Below, in pieces: positions 1-8,963 of a stretch of 53,094 nucleotides of DNA. Where the stretch lies: the NCBI GenBank assembly GCA_028293725.1, contig JAQGOE010000330.1, forward strand, positions 1 through 53,094, written 5' to 3'. The number at the start of each line of letters is the position of its first letter. Within the stretch, counting starts at the first letter, position 1. The stretch comes from Gammaproteobacteria bacterium. GTDB lineage: Bacteria; Pseudomonadota; Gammaproteobacteria; Steroidobacterales; Steroidobacteraceae. A model generated the notes under the pieces. That model searched no databases. It saw nothing but the letters and a program-made list of their open reading frames with translations, and was not told the origin of the DNA. The position numbers and the translations under genes are program-made.

Positions 1-685
1 TTGCCAGAATGACCTGCCTGGCACGAACGGTCAAACTCTTGCCACCCAGTGTTCGGACAACCAACGACTCCACCGCGCGGGCGCCAGGCTGAAATCGGAT
101 CTGGGTCAGGTTCGCGTGCAACAGGACGCGCACGTTGGGTGCTTTGCCCAGGGCGAGGCCGTAGCGTGCGCCGAAATCGGTCGGGCAACTGAAGCGCTCG
201 AGCGTATCCGTCGAGAAGTGGTCGCTCTGGAAGCCTTCGATCATGGGTCGCAGGGGACCTGTGAAGGCATCTCCCGCGCGGTACTCGAACGCGCCGGCTT
301 CGCACAGCTTGTTGGCACGCACGTAGTAGCGCGACAGCTCGTCCCAATCCAACGGCCAGCCGGACAACGGGACGTAAGCGCGCTTCTCCAGATCTATCGG
401 ATCCAACGGGACACAGCGCCCCCCCCAGATCGTCGTACTGCCGCCGAAACGGCGCTGGCGGTAGCGATCGGGAGGGCTGTGCAGGCGCTCGTCGACGACC
501 ATCCCCTCGTAAAGTCGCTGCGTCGGCTCTTCGGCTTCCAGCCCACCGGATTCCAGCAGCAGCACATTCAGCCGTGTGTGTGCCAGCTCGAGCGCCAGGG
601 TGATGCCCGCGGCTCCCGCGCCGACGATGCAGACATCGACGGAAAACGTCTCGCCGTCATTCAGAGTCAAAGCGTCGTCGAGCAT
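1..685 (-). CDS. GMC-family FAD-dependent oxidoreductase, N-terminal part (cut by window edge)
   Basis: The minus strand is open from an ATG at 685 to the left edge, so only about 228 N-terminal residues are visible and no stop is seen. The product begins with a Rossmann dinucleotide-binding segment (VCIVGAGAAGITLALEL, about residues 17-33) followed by an acidic strand end (LLLESGG). A FGGST/IWGG segment near residue 85 is the usual GMC signature in which a glycine-rich loop wraps the flavin. The family oxidises alcohol or sugar hydroxyls with FAD. It lies divergent from the GT2 gene, with 72 bases between the start codons. A second GMC-like gene at 3071 suggests related roles in sugar or lipid modification. 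Substrate is unknown. Confidence 0.8.
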   Translation of the reverse strand, partial: MLDDALTLNDGETFSVDVCIVGAGAAGITLALELAHTRLNVLLLESGGLEAEEPTQRLYEGMVVDERLHSPPDRYRQRRFGGSTTIWGGRCVPLDPIDLEKRAYVPLSGWPLDWDELSRYYVRANKLCEAGAFEYRAGDAFTGPLRPMIEGFQSDHFSTDTLERFSCPTDFGARYGLALGKAPNVRVLLHANLTQIRFQPGARAVESLVVRTLGGKSLTVRARQVILA

Positions 686-757
686 TGTTAAGTGCCGTCC
701 TTCGGGGATTTAAAGTTTCTGGCGGCTCGATTGTATACGCCGCACGAAGTAACTAGG
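686..757. promoter_or_regulatory. Divergent intergenic region between GMC oxidoreductase and GT2
   Basis: These 72 bases separate two outward-facing start codons. An AT-rich TTGTATAC stretch at about 730-737 could be a -10 element for the rightward gene, about 20 bases before its ATG. No clear -35 hexamer is visible, so the promoter is inferred from layout. Confidence 0.35.
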
Positions 758-1981
758 ATGGGTGCGGAGGGGGAATGCGTTCGCTCCATTGGACTATCTT
801 TAGTGCATCTGCTCGTCACCTTGGGCTTATGGATCGTTGGCGCACCGGCCATCCTCGCCTGCCTTTATCTCTTCGTGCTGACACTGCTGTCGGCAAAAGC
901 TCCGCTGCCGCCGTCTGCGACGCGCGAGATGCGATTCGACCTGATCGTTCCGGCCCACAACGAGGAAGCGGTAATCGCCAACGTCGTCCGCAGCCTGCGG
1001 GGGGTGGACTGGCCCGCTGACCGTTTCAAAGTCGTCGTGGTGGCGGACAACTGCACCGATTCCACCGCCGCCGTCGCCCGGGCTGCCGGCGCCCACGTGC
1101 TGGAGCGATTCGATGGCGACAAGCGCGGCAAAGGGTACGCCCTGCAGTTTGCATTCGAGGCCAGCCGCCGGGAGGAGTGGGCAGACGCCGTCGCGGTCGT
1201 TGATGCCGATGCGCTGGTGTCGCCGAATTTCGTCGAGGCGATTGCCTGCCGGATGCAGCGCGGCGCGCAGGCAGTGCAGGTGCACTACGGCGTGTCGAAT
1301 ACCGGTGTCTCGTGGCGAACCCGGCTGTTGAGCATCGCGAAGGCGGCATTTCACATCGTGCGGTCCCGCGCCCGGGAGCGCCTCAAAGTCTCATGCGGCC
1401 TGCGCGGGAACGGCTGGTCGGTCACACACGCGTTGTTGGAAAAGGTGCCCTACTCGGCGTTTTCCCTTACCGAGGATCTTGAGTACGGCATAACGCTCGG
1501 CATGCACGGCTACCGCGTAGCGTATGCGGACGAGGCGCATGCGGACGCCGAAATGGTGTCGGGCGAGAAGGAATCGCGCAAGCAGCGCCAGCGCTGGGAG
1601 GGCGGCCGTTTCGCGTTGATTCGCAGCCGGACGTTGCCGCTGCTGGTATTGGCGGTACGTGCGCGTAGTCTGATATGCCTGGATCTCGCGCTGGACCTGC
1701 TCGTGCTCCCACTGTCTTACGTCGCATTGAACGTCGTGGCGCTGTTGGTGTTTGCCCTGTTGGTCGGAGGGCCGGCCGGCGGCGCGTGGGCGTGGCTCGC
1801 GCTCGGTTGTATCGCGGTGTTGGTACTGCACATCCTGCGCGGCTGGCAGCTCAGCGGCTCAGGCTTGCAGGGGCTGCTCGACCTGGCGCGCGCGCCGGGC
1901 TTCCTGCTCTGGAAGATCGTGGTGATGTTGCGCGGCGGCGACTCGAAGGAATGGGTCCGAACCAAGCGGGAAGGATCGTAG
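758..1981 (+). CDS. Membrane-bound family 2 glycosyltransferase (cellulose-synthase-like fold)
   Basis: The 407-residue product has a hydrophobic N-terminal segment (about 12-45), a GT2 catalytic domain and several C-terminal membrane segments (about 295-375), so it works at the cytoplasmic face of the inner membrane. Visible processive-type GT2 motifs are PAHNEE (65-70), the metal/nucleotide DAD at 149-151, TED at 238-240 holding the probable catalytic base, and QRQRW at 276-280. These resemble hyaluronan/cellulose synthase-like enzymes, although the single-domain layout also fits non-processive transferases. I chose the ATG at 758 over a GTG at 692, because the extra 22 residues are not GT-like and the -10-like element lies inside them. 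It converges on the epimerase gene with five bases between stops. Confidence 0.85.
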   Translation: MGAEGECVRSIGLSLVHLLVTLGLWIVGAPAILACLYLFVLTLLSAKAPLPPSATREMRFDLIVPAHNEEAVIANVVRSLRGVDWPADRFKVVVVADNCTDSTAAVARAAGAHVLERFDGDKRGKGYALQFAFEASRREEWADAVAVVDADALVSPNFVEAIACRMQRGAQAVQVHYGVSNTGVSWRTRLLSIAKAAFHIVRSRARERLKVSCGLRGNGWSVTHALLEKVPYSAFSLTEDLEYGITLGMHGYRVAYADEAHADAEMVSGEKESRKQRQRWEGGRFALIRSRTLPLLVLAVRARSLICLDLALDLLVLPLSYVALNVVALLVFALLVGGPAGGAWAWLALGCIAVLVLHILRGWQLSGSGLQGLLDLARAPGFLLWKIVVMLRGGDSKEWVRTKREGS

Positions 1982-1986
1982 CCTTC

Positions 1987-2958
1987 TCAGGCGTGCCTGT
2001 TCCGCTGCGCAAACCATCGGGCCGTCTCGCTGAACGAGGCGTCCAACTCCTTCCAGGCGATCCCGAGCGCGGTTTGGGCCGCGCGGCTGTCGAGGCGAAT
2101 CTCCTGGCTCATCAGCCGCAGCAGCGACGGTGGGATCGGTGGTGGCAGCAGATGCGCGCCGACCTTGGCTTTACGCGCCACAATTTCGGCAATTTTCAGG
2201 GGCGGCGCCAGCAGCTTCGTCTCGAGCCGCATACGCCGTGTCGATATCCTGCGCACCGGAACGGCCTGCAGGGCGATCGCATACCGGGTTAGAAACTCGT
2301 TCCAGGTCGGTGTTGCGGCAACCGCCAGGTTGAAGACGCGGCCGTCAGTCGCCGGGCTCTCCAATGCGCGGACGATCGCCAGCACAACATCGGCAACATC
2401 GACGAGATTACACCAACCGTCACCGGCTGCACCAAGATCGCCCAAGCGATGCGCGCGGAGCAGATTGGCGATCCGGGTGCTCCACTGCTCGCTGCGCGGG
2501 CCGAATACACAGCCAGGACGAAGAATGACGGCGCGTGGATAGGACGCTATCACACTCTCCGCGGCGATCTTGGCTGCGCCGTAAGCCCCGAGGTCGGCCC
2601 GTAGCGGCGCCGATTCGTCGAGCAACCCTTCCGCGCTACCGTACACGGACATGGTGCTCAAATGAATGACACGCGGAGCCGGTGTCATACGCGCCGCCGC
2701 GTCGATCAGTGCGCGAGCTCCCGACTCGATGGTGTGTGCATCTCCCGCCACACAATTGACAACCGCCGTGACACCTTGGAGCGCAACGGCAATCGATTCG
2801 ACATCGATTGCATCAACGACGCGCTGCTCGCCCGTGACGCCGGCGACCGGCCGGCGGATTCCCGCGATGGGGAGTGCCCAGTCCGTTGCCGCGAGTCCCT
2901 GGAGGACGGCTGCGCCGATAAATCCGCCGGCGCCGAGTATCAGGATGGGTTGCTTCAT
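1987..2958 (-). CDS. NAD-dependent epimerase/dehydratase (extended SDR family)
   Basis: The 323-residue protein starts with a Rossmann nucleotide-binding motif GAGGFIGAA (9-17). It has the catalytic STMSVYG stretch near 101-107 and a YxxxK pair at Tyr126/Lys130. This is the extended short-chain dehydrogenase family that epimerises, dehydrates or reduces nucleotide sugars in the cytoplasm. Length is normal for the family. It is transcribed away from the GMC gene at 3071 across a 112-base divergent region. Within an EPS locus it most likely supplies a sugar-nucleotide precursor, but the exact reaction (for example UDP-glucose 4-epimerase-like) cannot be told from sequence reading. Confidence 0.82.
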   Translation of the reverse strand: MKQPILILGAGGFIGAAVLQGLAATDWALPIAGIRRPVAGVTGEQRVVDAIDVESIAVALQGVTAVVNCVAGDAHTIESGARALIDAAARMTPAPRVIHLSTMSVYGSAEGLLDESAPLRADLGAYGAAKIAAESVIASYPRAVILRPGCVFGPRSEQWSTRIANLLRAHRLGDLGAAGDGWCNLVDVADVVLAIVRALESPATDGRVFNLAVAATPTWNEFLTRYAIALQAVPVRRISTRRMRLETKLLAPPLKIAEIVARKAKVGAHLLPPPIPPSLLRLMSQEIRLDSRAAQTALGIAWKELDASFSETARWFAQRNRHA

Positions 2959-3070
2959 GGGAATTATGTCATAGTTTGCCGGGGAGCCCAGAACGTACTC
3001 GTGGCGCGGCGCGCCCAGTTATCACAGAATAGCAGCGTTTCGCCAACTATAAATAAACGGTGAACCCGGT
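2959..3070. promoter_or_regulatory. Divergent promoter region, epimerase / GMC oxidoreductase
   Basis: This is a 112-base gap between divergent start codons. A TATAAA at about 3049-3054 sits some 20 bases before the ATG at 3071 and is a reasonable -10 for the rightward operon. The -35 is not obvious, and the leftward promoter is not recognisable. Confidence 0.35.
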
Positions 3071-4522
3071 ATGGCTGAGCATTACGACGTCGTGATCGTT
3101 GGCACGTCATTCGCTTCATCGTTCTTTTTACTACGCTATCTCGAGCACGCGCCCCCCACGGTCAGGATCCTCGTCCTGGAGCGCGGTAACGAGGATACCA
3201 AGGCGTGGCAACTCGCGAACCGACGTCACTCGAGCATCGATCCGGAAGAGGTCTACGAAAACCAGACGATCCAGAAAGACTGGTACACGAGTCCGGGATT
3301 CGGCGGGAACTCCAAGTGCTGGATGGGCGGCACGACGCGGATGATGCCCGCCGATTTCCAACTGAAAACACGCTACGGCGTGGGTACGGACTGGCCCGTG
3401 TCCTACGACGATCTCGAGCATCACTACGAGACCGTCGAGCAGGTTATGAAGATCTCCGGGCCGAGCGACAGTCCGATGCCGCGCGCGACGCCGTTTCAAA
3501 TGCCGCCGCATCGTTTTTCCGATCCGGATGTGTTGCTCAAGAAGCAATTTCCGGACGGTTGGTTCCATATGGCCACCTCGAGGGCGAGCGCGGGCACTGC
3601 CGGGCGGGGTGTTTGTTGCTCGACGGGTTTCTGCTCGCTGTGCCCGGTCGATGCGAAATTCACGATTCAGAACGGCTTGGCGCATCTCTACCGGGATCCG
3701 CGCATCACTCTCAAACTCCGCTCCGAAGTCCAGACGTTGGAAACTTCCGCGGGCGTCGTGGGAGCCATCAACTATGTGGAGGCGGGCACCCCGCAGCGTG
3801 TGACGGGCGACCTGTTCGTTCTCGGTGCGAGTGCGCTCTTCAATCCCCACATCCTGTTGCGTTCGGGGTTCGATCACCCGCTGATCGGACGCCGGCTGCA
3901 CGAGCAGATGCCCATCTATGTCACGCTCGATCTGAAGGGCGTCAAGTGTTACAACGGCAGCACCGTCTTGTCGGGATTGGGTTACCTGTTCTATGACGGC
4001 GAGCATCGGCGCGAGCATGCGGCCTGTATGATCGAAACCTGGAGCTCGCCGTTTGCCAACCGGATCGACGACACGTTGCGGTTCGAGCCCGGGCGCTGGA
4101 ACGAGCGCATGATGCTGGGCTTTCTCTTCGACGACATTCCTCGGGATGACAATACCGTGACAGTCAGTCCGAGCGATCCCAGGCTGGCGCGCGTGCATTT
4201 TACCGACTACTCCGATTACGCGAAGAAGGGCGCCGCGCAGGTTCCGCGTATGATCGACAAGCTCTCCGAGGCACTCCCGATCGAGCGCCTGGTGGGCACC
4301 GCGCTGGGGAATACCGCGGCTCATATCCAGGGAACGGTGGTCATGGGCAACGATCCCGCGACCAGTGTTGTAGATCGTCACCTGGTGCATCACAAGTATC
4401 GTAACCTGCTGGTTCTCGGCTCGAGCGCGTATCCGACAGCCAGCCCGTCATATCCGACGCTGACTGTATCGGCGCTATCGCTGTGGGCCGCGGATCACTT
4501 GCGGGGAGGAGCCGCATCATGA
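3071..4522 (+). CDS. GMC-type FAD-dependent oxidoreductase
   Basis: The 483-residue protein opens with a beta strand and nucleotide-binding turn (VVIVGTSFASSF, about 7-18), a variant of the GxGxxG loop. It carries a GGNSKCWMGG segment near residue 80, as in GMC oxidoreductases. The C-terminal half has AHIQGTVVMG, in the place of the active-site His region, and ends with the GMC_C-like SSAYPTASPSYPTLT motif. It probably oxidises a hydroxyl of a sugar or lipid. Several cysteines (about residues 185-198) could hold a disulfide or metal. Its stop overlaps the ATG of the next small gene (ATGA), so the two are translationally coupled and likely form a complex. Confidence 0.8.
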   Translation: MAEHYDVVIVGTSFASSFFLLRYLEHAPPTVRILVLERGNEDTKAWQLANRRHSSIDPEEVYENQTIQKDWYTSPGFGGNSKCWMGGTTRMMPADFQLKTRYGVGTDWPVSYDDLEHHYETVEQVMKISGPSDSPMPRATPFQMPPHRFSDPDVLLKKQFPDGWFHMATSRASAGTAGRGVCCSTGFCSLCPVDAKFTIQNGLAHLYRDPRITLKLRSEVQTLETSAGVVGAINYVEAGTPQRVTGDLFVLGASALFNPHILLRSGFDHPLIGRRLHEQMPIYVTLDLKGVKCYNGSTVLSGLGYLFYDGEHRREHAACMIETWSSPFANRIDDTLRFEPGRWNERMMLGFLFDDIPRDDNTVTVSPSDPRLARVHFTDYSDYAKKGAAQVPRMIDKLSEALPIERLVGTALGNTAAHIQGTVVMGNDPATSVVDRHLVHHKYRNLLVLGSSAYPTASPSYPTLTVSALSLWAADHLRGGAAS

Positions 4523-4980
4523 ATAAGGGGCGTCGGGCACTGCTGATCGGCGGCATAGTGGTCGCCGTGGGAGGTGTTGGACTCGTCGGAGGCGGTCTCG
4601 TCACCGAGTCGGAAATCGCCTCCGCGGTACGTCGTAAGCTCAGCATGCTGAAGCTCGACGAGGCGGGGTTGCAGGCGTTCGCCAAAGCCCAGATCGCGAC
4701 TCTGCTGGCGAAGCGGCCGACGTGGGCGCGCCTGAAGAGCCGGGTACGGTCGGTGCTGGCGCACGCCCCCGTGATTCAGTACGACGGCATCTCGACCGAC
4801 AAGCGTACGCGTCGTGACAAGATCGAAGACAACCTGGCCACCTTGTTCCTGCTGTCGAGCGATTTCTTTTGGAACGGCGCGGATGAGTCGCGTGTCGTAA
4901 AATACCGCGAGTTCTACGATCCCATGCGAGCCTGCGGTAATCCGTTTGCACGTCCACCCACGCCTGTCGATACTGCCTGA
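4519..4980 (+). CDS. Small membrane-anchored partner protein of the GMC oxidoreductase (unknown family)
   Basis: This 153-residue product starts at an ATG overlapping the upstream stop codon. It has one N-terminal hydrophobic helix (about 8-28) after two basic residues, which fits a membrane anchor or uncleaved signal. The rest is hydrophilic and ends in a Pro-rich tail. I do not recognise the family. Small anchored subunits commonly accompany membrane-linked dehydrogenases of the GMC/gluconate-dehydrogenase kind, and the four-base overlap argues for the same role here. That is inference from context, not from a motif. Confidence 0.6.
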   Translation: MNKGRRALLIGGIVVAVGGVGLVGGGLVTESEIASAVRRKLSMLKLDEAGLQAFAKAQIATLLAKRPTWARLKSRVRSVLAHAPVIQYDGISTDKRTRRDKIEDNLATLFLLSSDFFWNGADESRVVKYREFYDPMRACGNPFARPPTPVDTA

Positions 4981-5025
4981 AGTGCCTGCGAACCCCGCTC
5001 GTCCAACCGACCTGACCGGTCGCTA

Positions 5026-6327
5026 GTGCAAGCCGCCGCGCCGCCAAGCCGGGACCCGACGAGTTGGGCACTCAGGTTCCGTGTACTGCGCCTGTTCAGC
5101 AGTTCGGTGTTGGACCAGATGCTGCTGTCGGGCACCAACTTCGCCGTCAGCCTGCTGCTGATCCGTTATTCCACGGATCGGGACTACGGCATGTACGTGC
5201 TGTTGCAGTCGGCCGTGCTCCTGTTGACGAGCGCGCAAAACGCGTGGTTGACCGGGCCGTTGGCGACACTGACTGCGAAGCTGCTGCCGGATGTACGCGC
5301 CCAGACCATTACCTCGGTCAGGAGCATTCAGCTGCGCGCGCTGCTGCGCGGCGCTCTGCCGGTGTTCCTGGTTCCCGCGGTCGGCTACGCGACCGGTTAT
5401 TTTTCCGGCTTGCTGGCCCTGGTCGTGGCTATCGGAATCGTCGCTTGCTGGGGGGCGCTACGCCGCGAATACCTGCGCAGCACGCTCTTCATGTACGCCC
5501 AACCGCAGGCATTGCTGAAGGCCGACGCGGCGTATGCAATTGTGTTGATAGCGGTCGTCGCGGCAGGACTCATCGGTGGCAAGTATGTCGTGGTGGTCGC
5601 GGCGTGCGGCGTCGCCGTGGCGGCCCTGATCGGCGATGTGGTGGCGCGCCGGTCCATTGCCGCCTCTCCAGGCTGGCTTGCCGGCGAAGGTGCGCCCATC
5701 TGGCCGCAATTGCGCAACCTCGGAAACTGGGCCTTGTTGGGCTCCACTATTTATTGGTTCCTCGGACAAAGCTACAGCTACATGCTCGCGACCCGGCTGG
5801 ATCTGAAAGCCGTGGCGGACGTCAACGCGATGCGGGCGCTCATGAATCCCGCCATCCTCCTCACCATTGGCATCGTGTCGATGCTGATGCCGACGGCGGC
5901 GCGGTGGTACGCGCAAATCGGCTTGCAACGGCTGGTACGCCGCCTGCTCCTCGTGCTGTTGCTGGTGGGTGCGGCGGAGTCCGCGTACTTCATTGCGGTG
6001 TGGCTCGGGCGCGATTGGCTCGTCCACAACATATTTCACAAGACGATCGAGGATCGCGACCGCCTGCTCATCCTCTGGGGCGGCGTCGCCATCATGGCCT
6101 TGCTGAGAGACATCATGCAGTGCGCGCTCACCGCCATGGGCCAGTTTCGGTCCCTGGCATGGCAAGTAGGCCTCAGTGCCACGGTGGCGGTGTTGCTGAT
6201 GTGGTTTGGAATGCGCTGGTGGGGTCCCGCCGCGGTGCTGATCGGTCAGATCGTCGGAGAAGTGGTCAACTTCATCGGCATCATCCTGTTGTTGCGTCAG
6301 AGCATGCGACGAGCGGACTCTACCTAG
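5026..6327 (+). CDS. Wzx-like polysaccharide flippase / polysaccharide biosynthesis membrane protein
   Basis: The 433-residue protein is almost entirely hydrophobic, with about 12 predicted membrane segments separated by short basic loops. This is the pattern of MATE/MVF-superfamily oligosaccharide flippases, which move undecaprenyl-linked sugar repeats across the inner membrane. The start is a GTG 45 bases after the small gene, in the same direction, so it is probably the last gene of the 3071 operon. It converges on the ligase gene at 6320, overlapping it by eight bases. Sequence similarity within this family is low, so the call rests on topology and location. Confidence 0.75.
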   Translation: MQAAAPPSRDPTSWALRFRVLRLFSSSVLDQMLLSGTNFAVSLLLIRYSTDRDYGMYVLLQSAVLLLTSAQNAWLTGPLATLTAKLLPDVRAQTITSVRSIQLRALLRGALPVFLVPAVGYATGYFSGLLALVVAIGIVACWGALRREYLRSTLFMYAQPQALLKADAAYAIVLIAVVAAGLIGGKYVVVVAACGVAVAALIGDVVARRSIAASPGWLAGEGAPIWPQLRNLGNWALLGSTIYWFLGQSYSYMLATRLDLKAVADVNAMRALMNPAILLTIGIVSMLMPTAARWYAQIGLQRLVRRLLLVLLLVGAAESAYFIAVWLGRDWLVHNIFHKTIEDRDRLLILWGGVAIMALLRDIMQCALTAMGQFRSLAWQVGLSATVAVLLMWFGMRWWGPAAVLIGQIVGEVVNFIGIILLLRQSMRRADST

Positions 6328-7708
6328 GCTGCCGCACCGCCAACTGTCTGCGTAGCAATGCCCGCGACTGCTGCTGATCCCACAACGCACGCGCCAGCGT
6401 GAAGGTTGCGAGCGTTACGATGAGGGTGGGTAGGTTGCCCATCGGGGAGAACCACAGGCTCTCCGACAGATTGTTCATGGCCTGTTGGAAGAACAGTCCC
6501 AGGTAGAACGTTCCCTGCACGCGATCGACGGCGAACACCCGCAGCGATTGGCGCACGAATACCGTGAGAAAGCCGAGAAGAATCAACACGCCGACGACGC
6601 CGAGATCGTTGTAGACATCGAGATAGCCGTTGTGGGCCTCGCTGGGCCAGAAATACATGCGGCCCAGGAAGACGTAGGAAGGCGATGACGGCACGGGGCC
6701 GGTCCAGTAGGCACCGAACCCGGTGCCGAGGAGGGGATGAAGCTGGGCGTGTTCCTTGATGATGTCCCAGATCGCGGCGCGATTGGAGAACGTCATGTCC
6801 TTGCCTGTGATGGCCATGATGGGGCCGAGCAAGATGGTCGCGAGCCCCGGGACCAGTTGTAGGACCGCGAACGCGTACGCGATCACCAGGCAAGCAAACA
6901 CACCGACCATGTAGCGTGTGTAGCGGCGCAGGGCGGGTGGATTACGCAAGAGCATGAACATCAGCCAGCTCGCGAACGCGGTGGCCAATAGAGAGGTGGA
7001 GCTCTTCGACAGCCAAAGTCCCGTCCAGGCGAGCGCGGCACCTGCAATCGCCTTCCAGGTTTTCTCCTCGCCGGAAATCCAGGCGTGCATCCACAACAGC
7101 GCGCACATGGCGCATTGCCAGCCATACGGATTCTTCTGACCCGAAAGCCCGTGGTAACCGGCCTTGTCCGGGTCCAGCGCCAGGGGTCCCATGGCCACGT
7201 TGTAGATCAGCGAAAGGGCCACCAGCAGCGTCAACACCGGACGGACTACATCCTGCAGGCGCTGGCGATGCCATCCCACGAGGGAAAACGCAAAAGACGC
7301 GAAGACGACCGAGCTCATCGAGACATATCTCGCGATGGTGGCACTCTGATCGGCCGACCAGAGAGCGCTCATGATCGCCAGAACCAGAAACGTCAGAAAA
7401 AACGGGTTCGCCTGCCGCAGCACCGCACGCGCCTCGCGCATATGCGACAGCGCGACCAGCGCGCCAAACAGCAGCACCGAAAGCTTCAATATACGGCTGA
7501 AGGGATTCGGGGCCATGACGGCGACCTGGCCGACGGTTGCGGCAGGCGCACTGAGGCTATCGAAGTCGACTGTGGAAAATACGAGCGGAACGACGATGAG
7601 TACGGCGAGAAAAGTGATCAGAGAGCGATTCCCGGAGCCCCCGGATTGCTTGCGTCGGCCGCGGGGCTCAGCCCGCATCGGTCCGCGTGCTGCTGCGGCC
7701 ATTCGCAT
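6320..7708 (-). CDS. O-antigen ligase / Wzy-like polymerase family membrane protein
   Basis: The 462-residue protein has a basic N-terminal tail and about 10-12 membrane segments. A long periplasmic loop (about residues 300-370) contains the region of the WzyC/O-antigen-ligase domain, including GTGFGAYWTG and SEAHNGYLDVYNDLGVVG, where the histidine is typical of the family. Members polymerise or ligate lipid-linked glycans at the periplasmic face. It is the only complete Wzy/WaaL-type gene in the window; a second, partial one starts at 52364. It diverges from the acyltransferase at 7836 over 127 bases. Confidence 0.83.
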   Translation of the reverse strand: MRMAAAARGPMRAEPRGRRKQSGGSGNRSLITFLAVLIVVPLVFSTVDFDSLSAPAATVGQVAVMAPNPFSRILKLSVLLFGALVALSHMREARAVLRQANPFFLTFLVLAIMSALWSADQSATIARYVSMSSVVFASFAFSLVGWHRQRLQDVVRPVLTLLVALSLIYNVAMGPLALDPDKAGYHGLSGQKNPYGWQCAMCALLWMHAWISGEEKTWKAIAGAALAWTGLWLSKSSTSLLATAFASWLMFMLLRNPPALRRYTRYMVGVFACLVIAYAFAVLQLVPGLATILLGPIMAITGKDMTFSNRAAIWDIIKEHAQLHPLLGTGFGAYWTGPVPSSPSYVFLGRMYFWPSEAHNGYLDVYNDLGVVGVLILLGFLTVFVRQSLRVFAVDRVQGTFYLGLFFQQAMNNLSESLWFSPMGNLPTLIVTLATFTLARALWDQQQSRALLRRQLAVRQPR

Positions 7709-7835
7709 TCAACTTATTCGGTGTCTGGATTCGCCCACGGCGGCTAGCATGCCACAGTTCGCGGCCGCGCTCGATTGCCCGGGGCAAAGAAAGCTGCGAC
7801 ACTGGAATCCGGGGAGTTGTGCCCAAAAATAAGAC

Positions 7836-8963
7836 ATGAACGAGATTCGTGCGTTGACTGGAATTCGCGGAACCGCCGCACTGACAGTCTTTCTTGCCCA
7901 TATGCAGGACGCACTCATCCCACGCGGCATCGATCTTTCAGTACCCACGCTGGTGGAGCGATTGCTGCTGAGTGGGGGGCGCCAGGTCGATATTTTCTTC
8001 GTGCTGAGTGGGTTCATACTGACCCTGATCTACAGCACGTGGTTCGACAGCGGCGTCAGCGTCAGCAGTTATTGGAAATTCCTGCGCAAGCGCCTCGCCC
8101 GCATCTATCCGCTGCAGGCCTTCATGCTGATATTGATCGCGAGTTTTGCGCTCGCGGCGTTTCTCACTCACGCGCAGGTCGTCAACGGTCTGGAACGTTT
8201 CGGTGTTGCCTCGTTGGTTAGGAGTTTTCTGCTGATTCACGCCTGGGGATTCGATGGTCCTTGGGGCGGGACCTGGAATCCTCCATCCTGGTCGATCAGC
8301 ATCGAGTTTCTGGCGTACCTGGTATTCCCGCTGTTCCTGTGGGTCACGGCGGGCGCACGTCGGAAGCACCGCTGGCTGCTGCTCGTGGCCACCCTTGCGT
8401 TCGGCTTCGTGTGCAATACCGTCACCTATTGGGGCCTGGCCGGAATCCCCGGTATCAGTCGCGGCCTGTCGGAATTCGCGCTCGGCAGCGTGTGTGCGGC
8501 ATTTTTTGTCAGTGACGTGGCCGACTGGCTGCGGTCGAATGTGGGCAGTGCCGTGGCGCTGCTCCTGCTCCTCGTCTGTTATGCGTTGACACCGGACATC
8601 AACTTCGGGATCGCGGTATGCGCCGCACCGCTGCTGCTCGCGCTGTCGGGTCGGAATCGCGTCAGCGCTTTTTTTGGCTGGACGCCGCTGCACTTCCTGG
8701 GTGAGATTTCCTACTCCATCTATCTCGGACACTTCCTGTTCACATCCATTGCTTACCGGGTGGTGAGCCCGGACTGGATGCGCTCGAGCGGGTGGGCAAC
8801 CGCACTGGGGTTGGCTTGCATCGTCGCGTTGGTGCTGGGCCTGTCGACGTTGACTTACTACACGATCGAGCGGCCGGGACGCGCTTGGCTCTCCGGTTCC
8901 CGCGCGGGGACGCGCTTGCGCCGCCCCGACAACCAGTCCCGACCGGGGCGCTCGACCGCATAA
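7836..8963 (+). CDS. Acyltransferase 3 family membrane protein (OafA-like), copy 1
   Basis: The 375-residue integral membrane protein begins RALTGIRGTAALTVFLAH, the usual start of the acyltransferase-3 family, where His22 is the probable catalytic residue. About ten membrane segments follow, with the QVDIFFVLSGF and ARIYPLQ motifs also typical. The family moves acetyl or other acyl groups onto sugars of EPS, O-antigen or Nod factors. It is closely related to the gene on the opposite strand at 8858-9985. The two run tail to tail and their last 106 bases are shared, so both C-termini are encoded by the same DNA. The pair probably arose by inverted duplication. Confidence 0.9.
   Translation: MNEIRALTGIRGTAALTVFLAHMQDALIPRGIDLSVPTLVERLLLSGGRQVDIFFVLSGFILTLIYSTWFDSGVSVSSYWKFLRKRLARIYPLQAFMLILIASFALAAFLTHAQVVNGLERFGVASLVRSFLLIHAWGFDGPWGGTWNPPSWSISIEFLAYLVFPLFLWVTAGARRKHRWLLLVATLAFGFVCNTVTYWGLAGIPGISRGLSEFALGSVCAAFFVSDVADWLRSNVGSAVALLLLLVCYALTPDINFGIAVCAAPLLLALSGRNRVSAFFGWTPLHFLGEISYSIYLGHFLFTSIAYRVVSPDWMRSSGWATALGLACIVALVLGLSTLTYYTIERPGRAWLSGSRAGTRLRRPDNQSRPGRSTA

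Noticed and set aside
3040..3062. Shared ATAAATAAAC motif with 23939-23948 as a common operator
   Set aside because: Ten AT-rich bases in two promoters are within chance expectation; no flanking symmetry.
3131..4393. Long antisense open frame over the GMC gene
   Set aside because: It mirrors the coding strand, has no domain motif and no ribosome site; a shadow of high GC content. The same applies to the long antisense frames at 7938-9782, 41177-42286, 43842-45215, 45158-46456 and 48511-49635.
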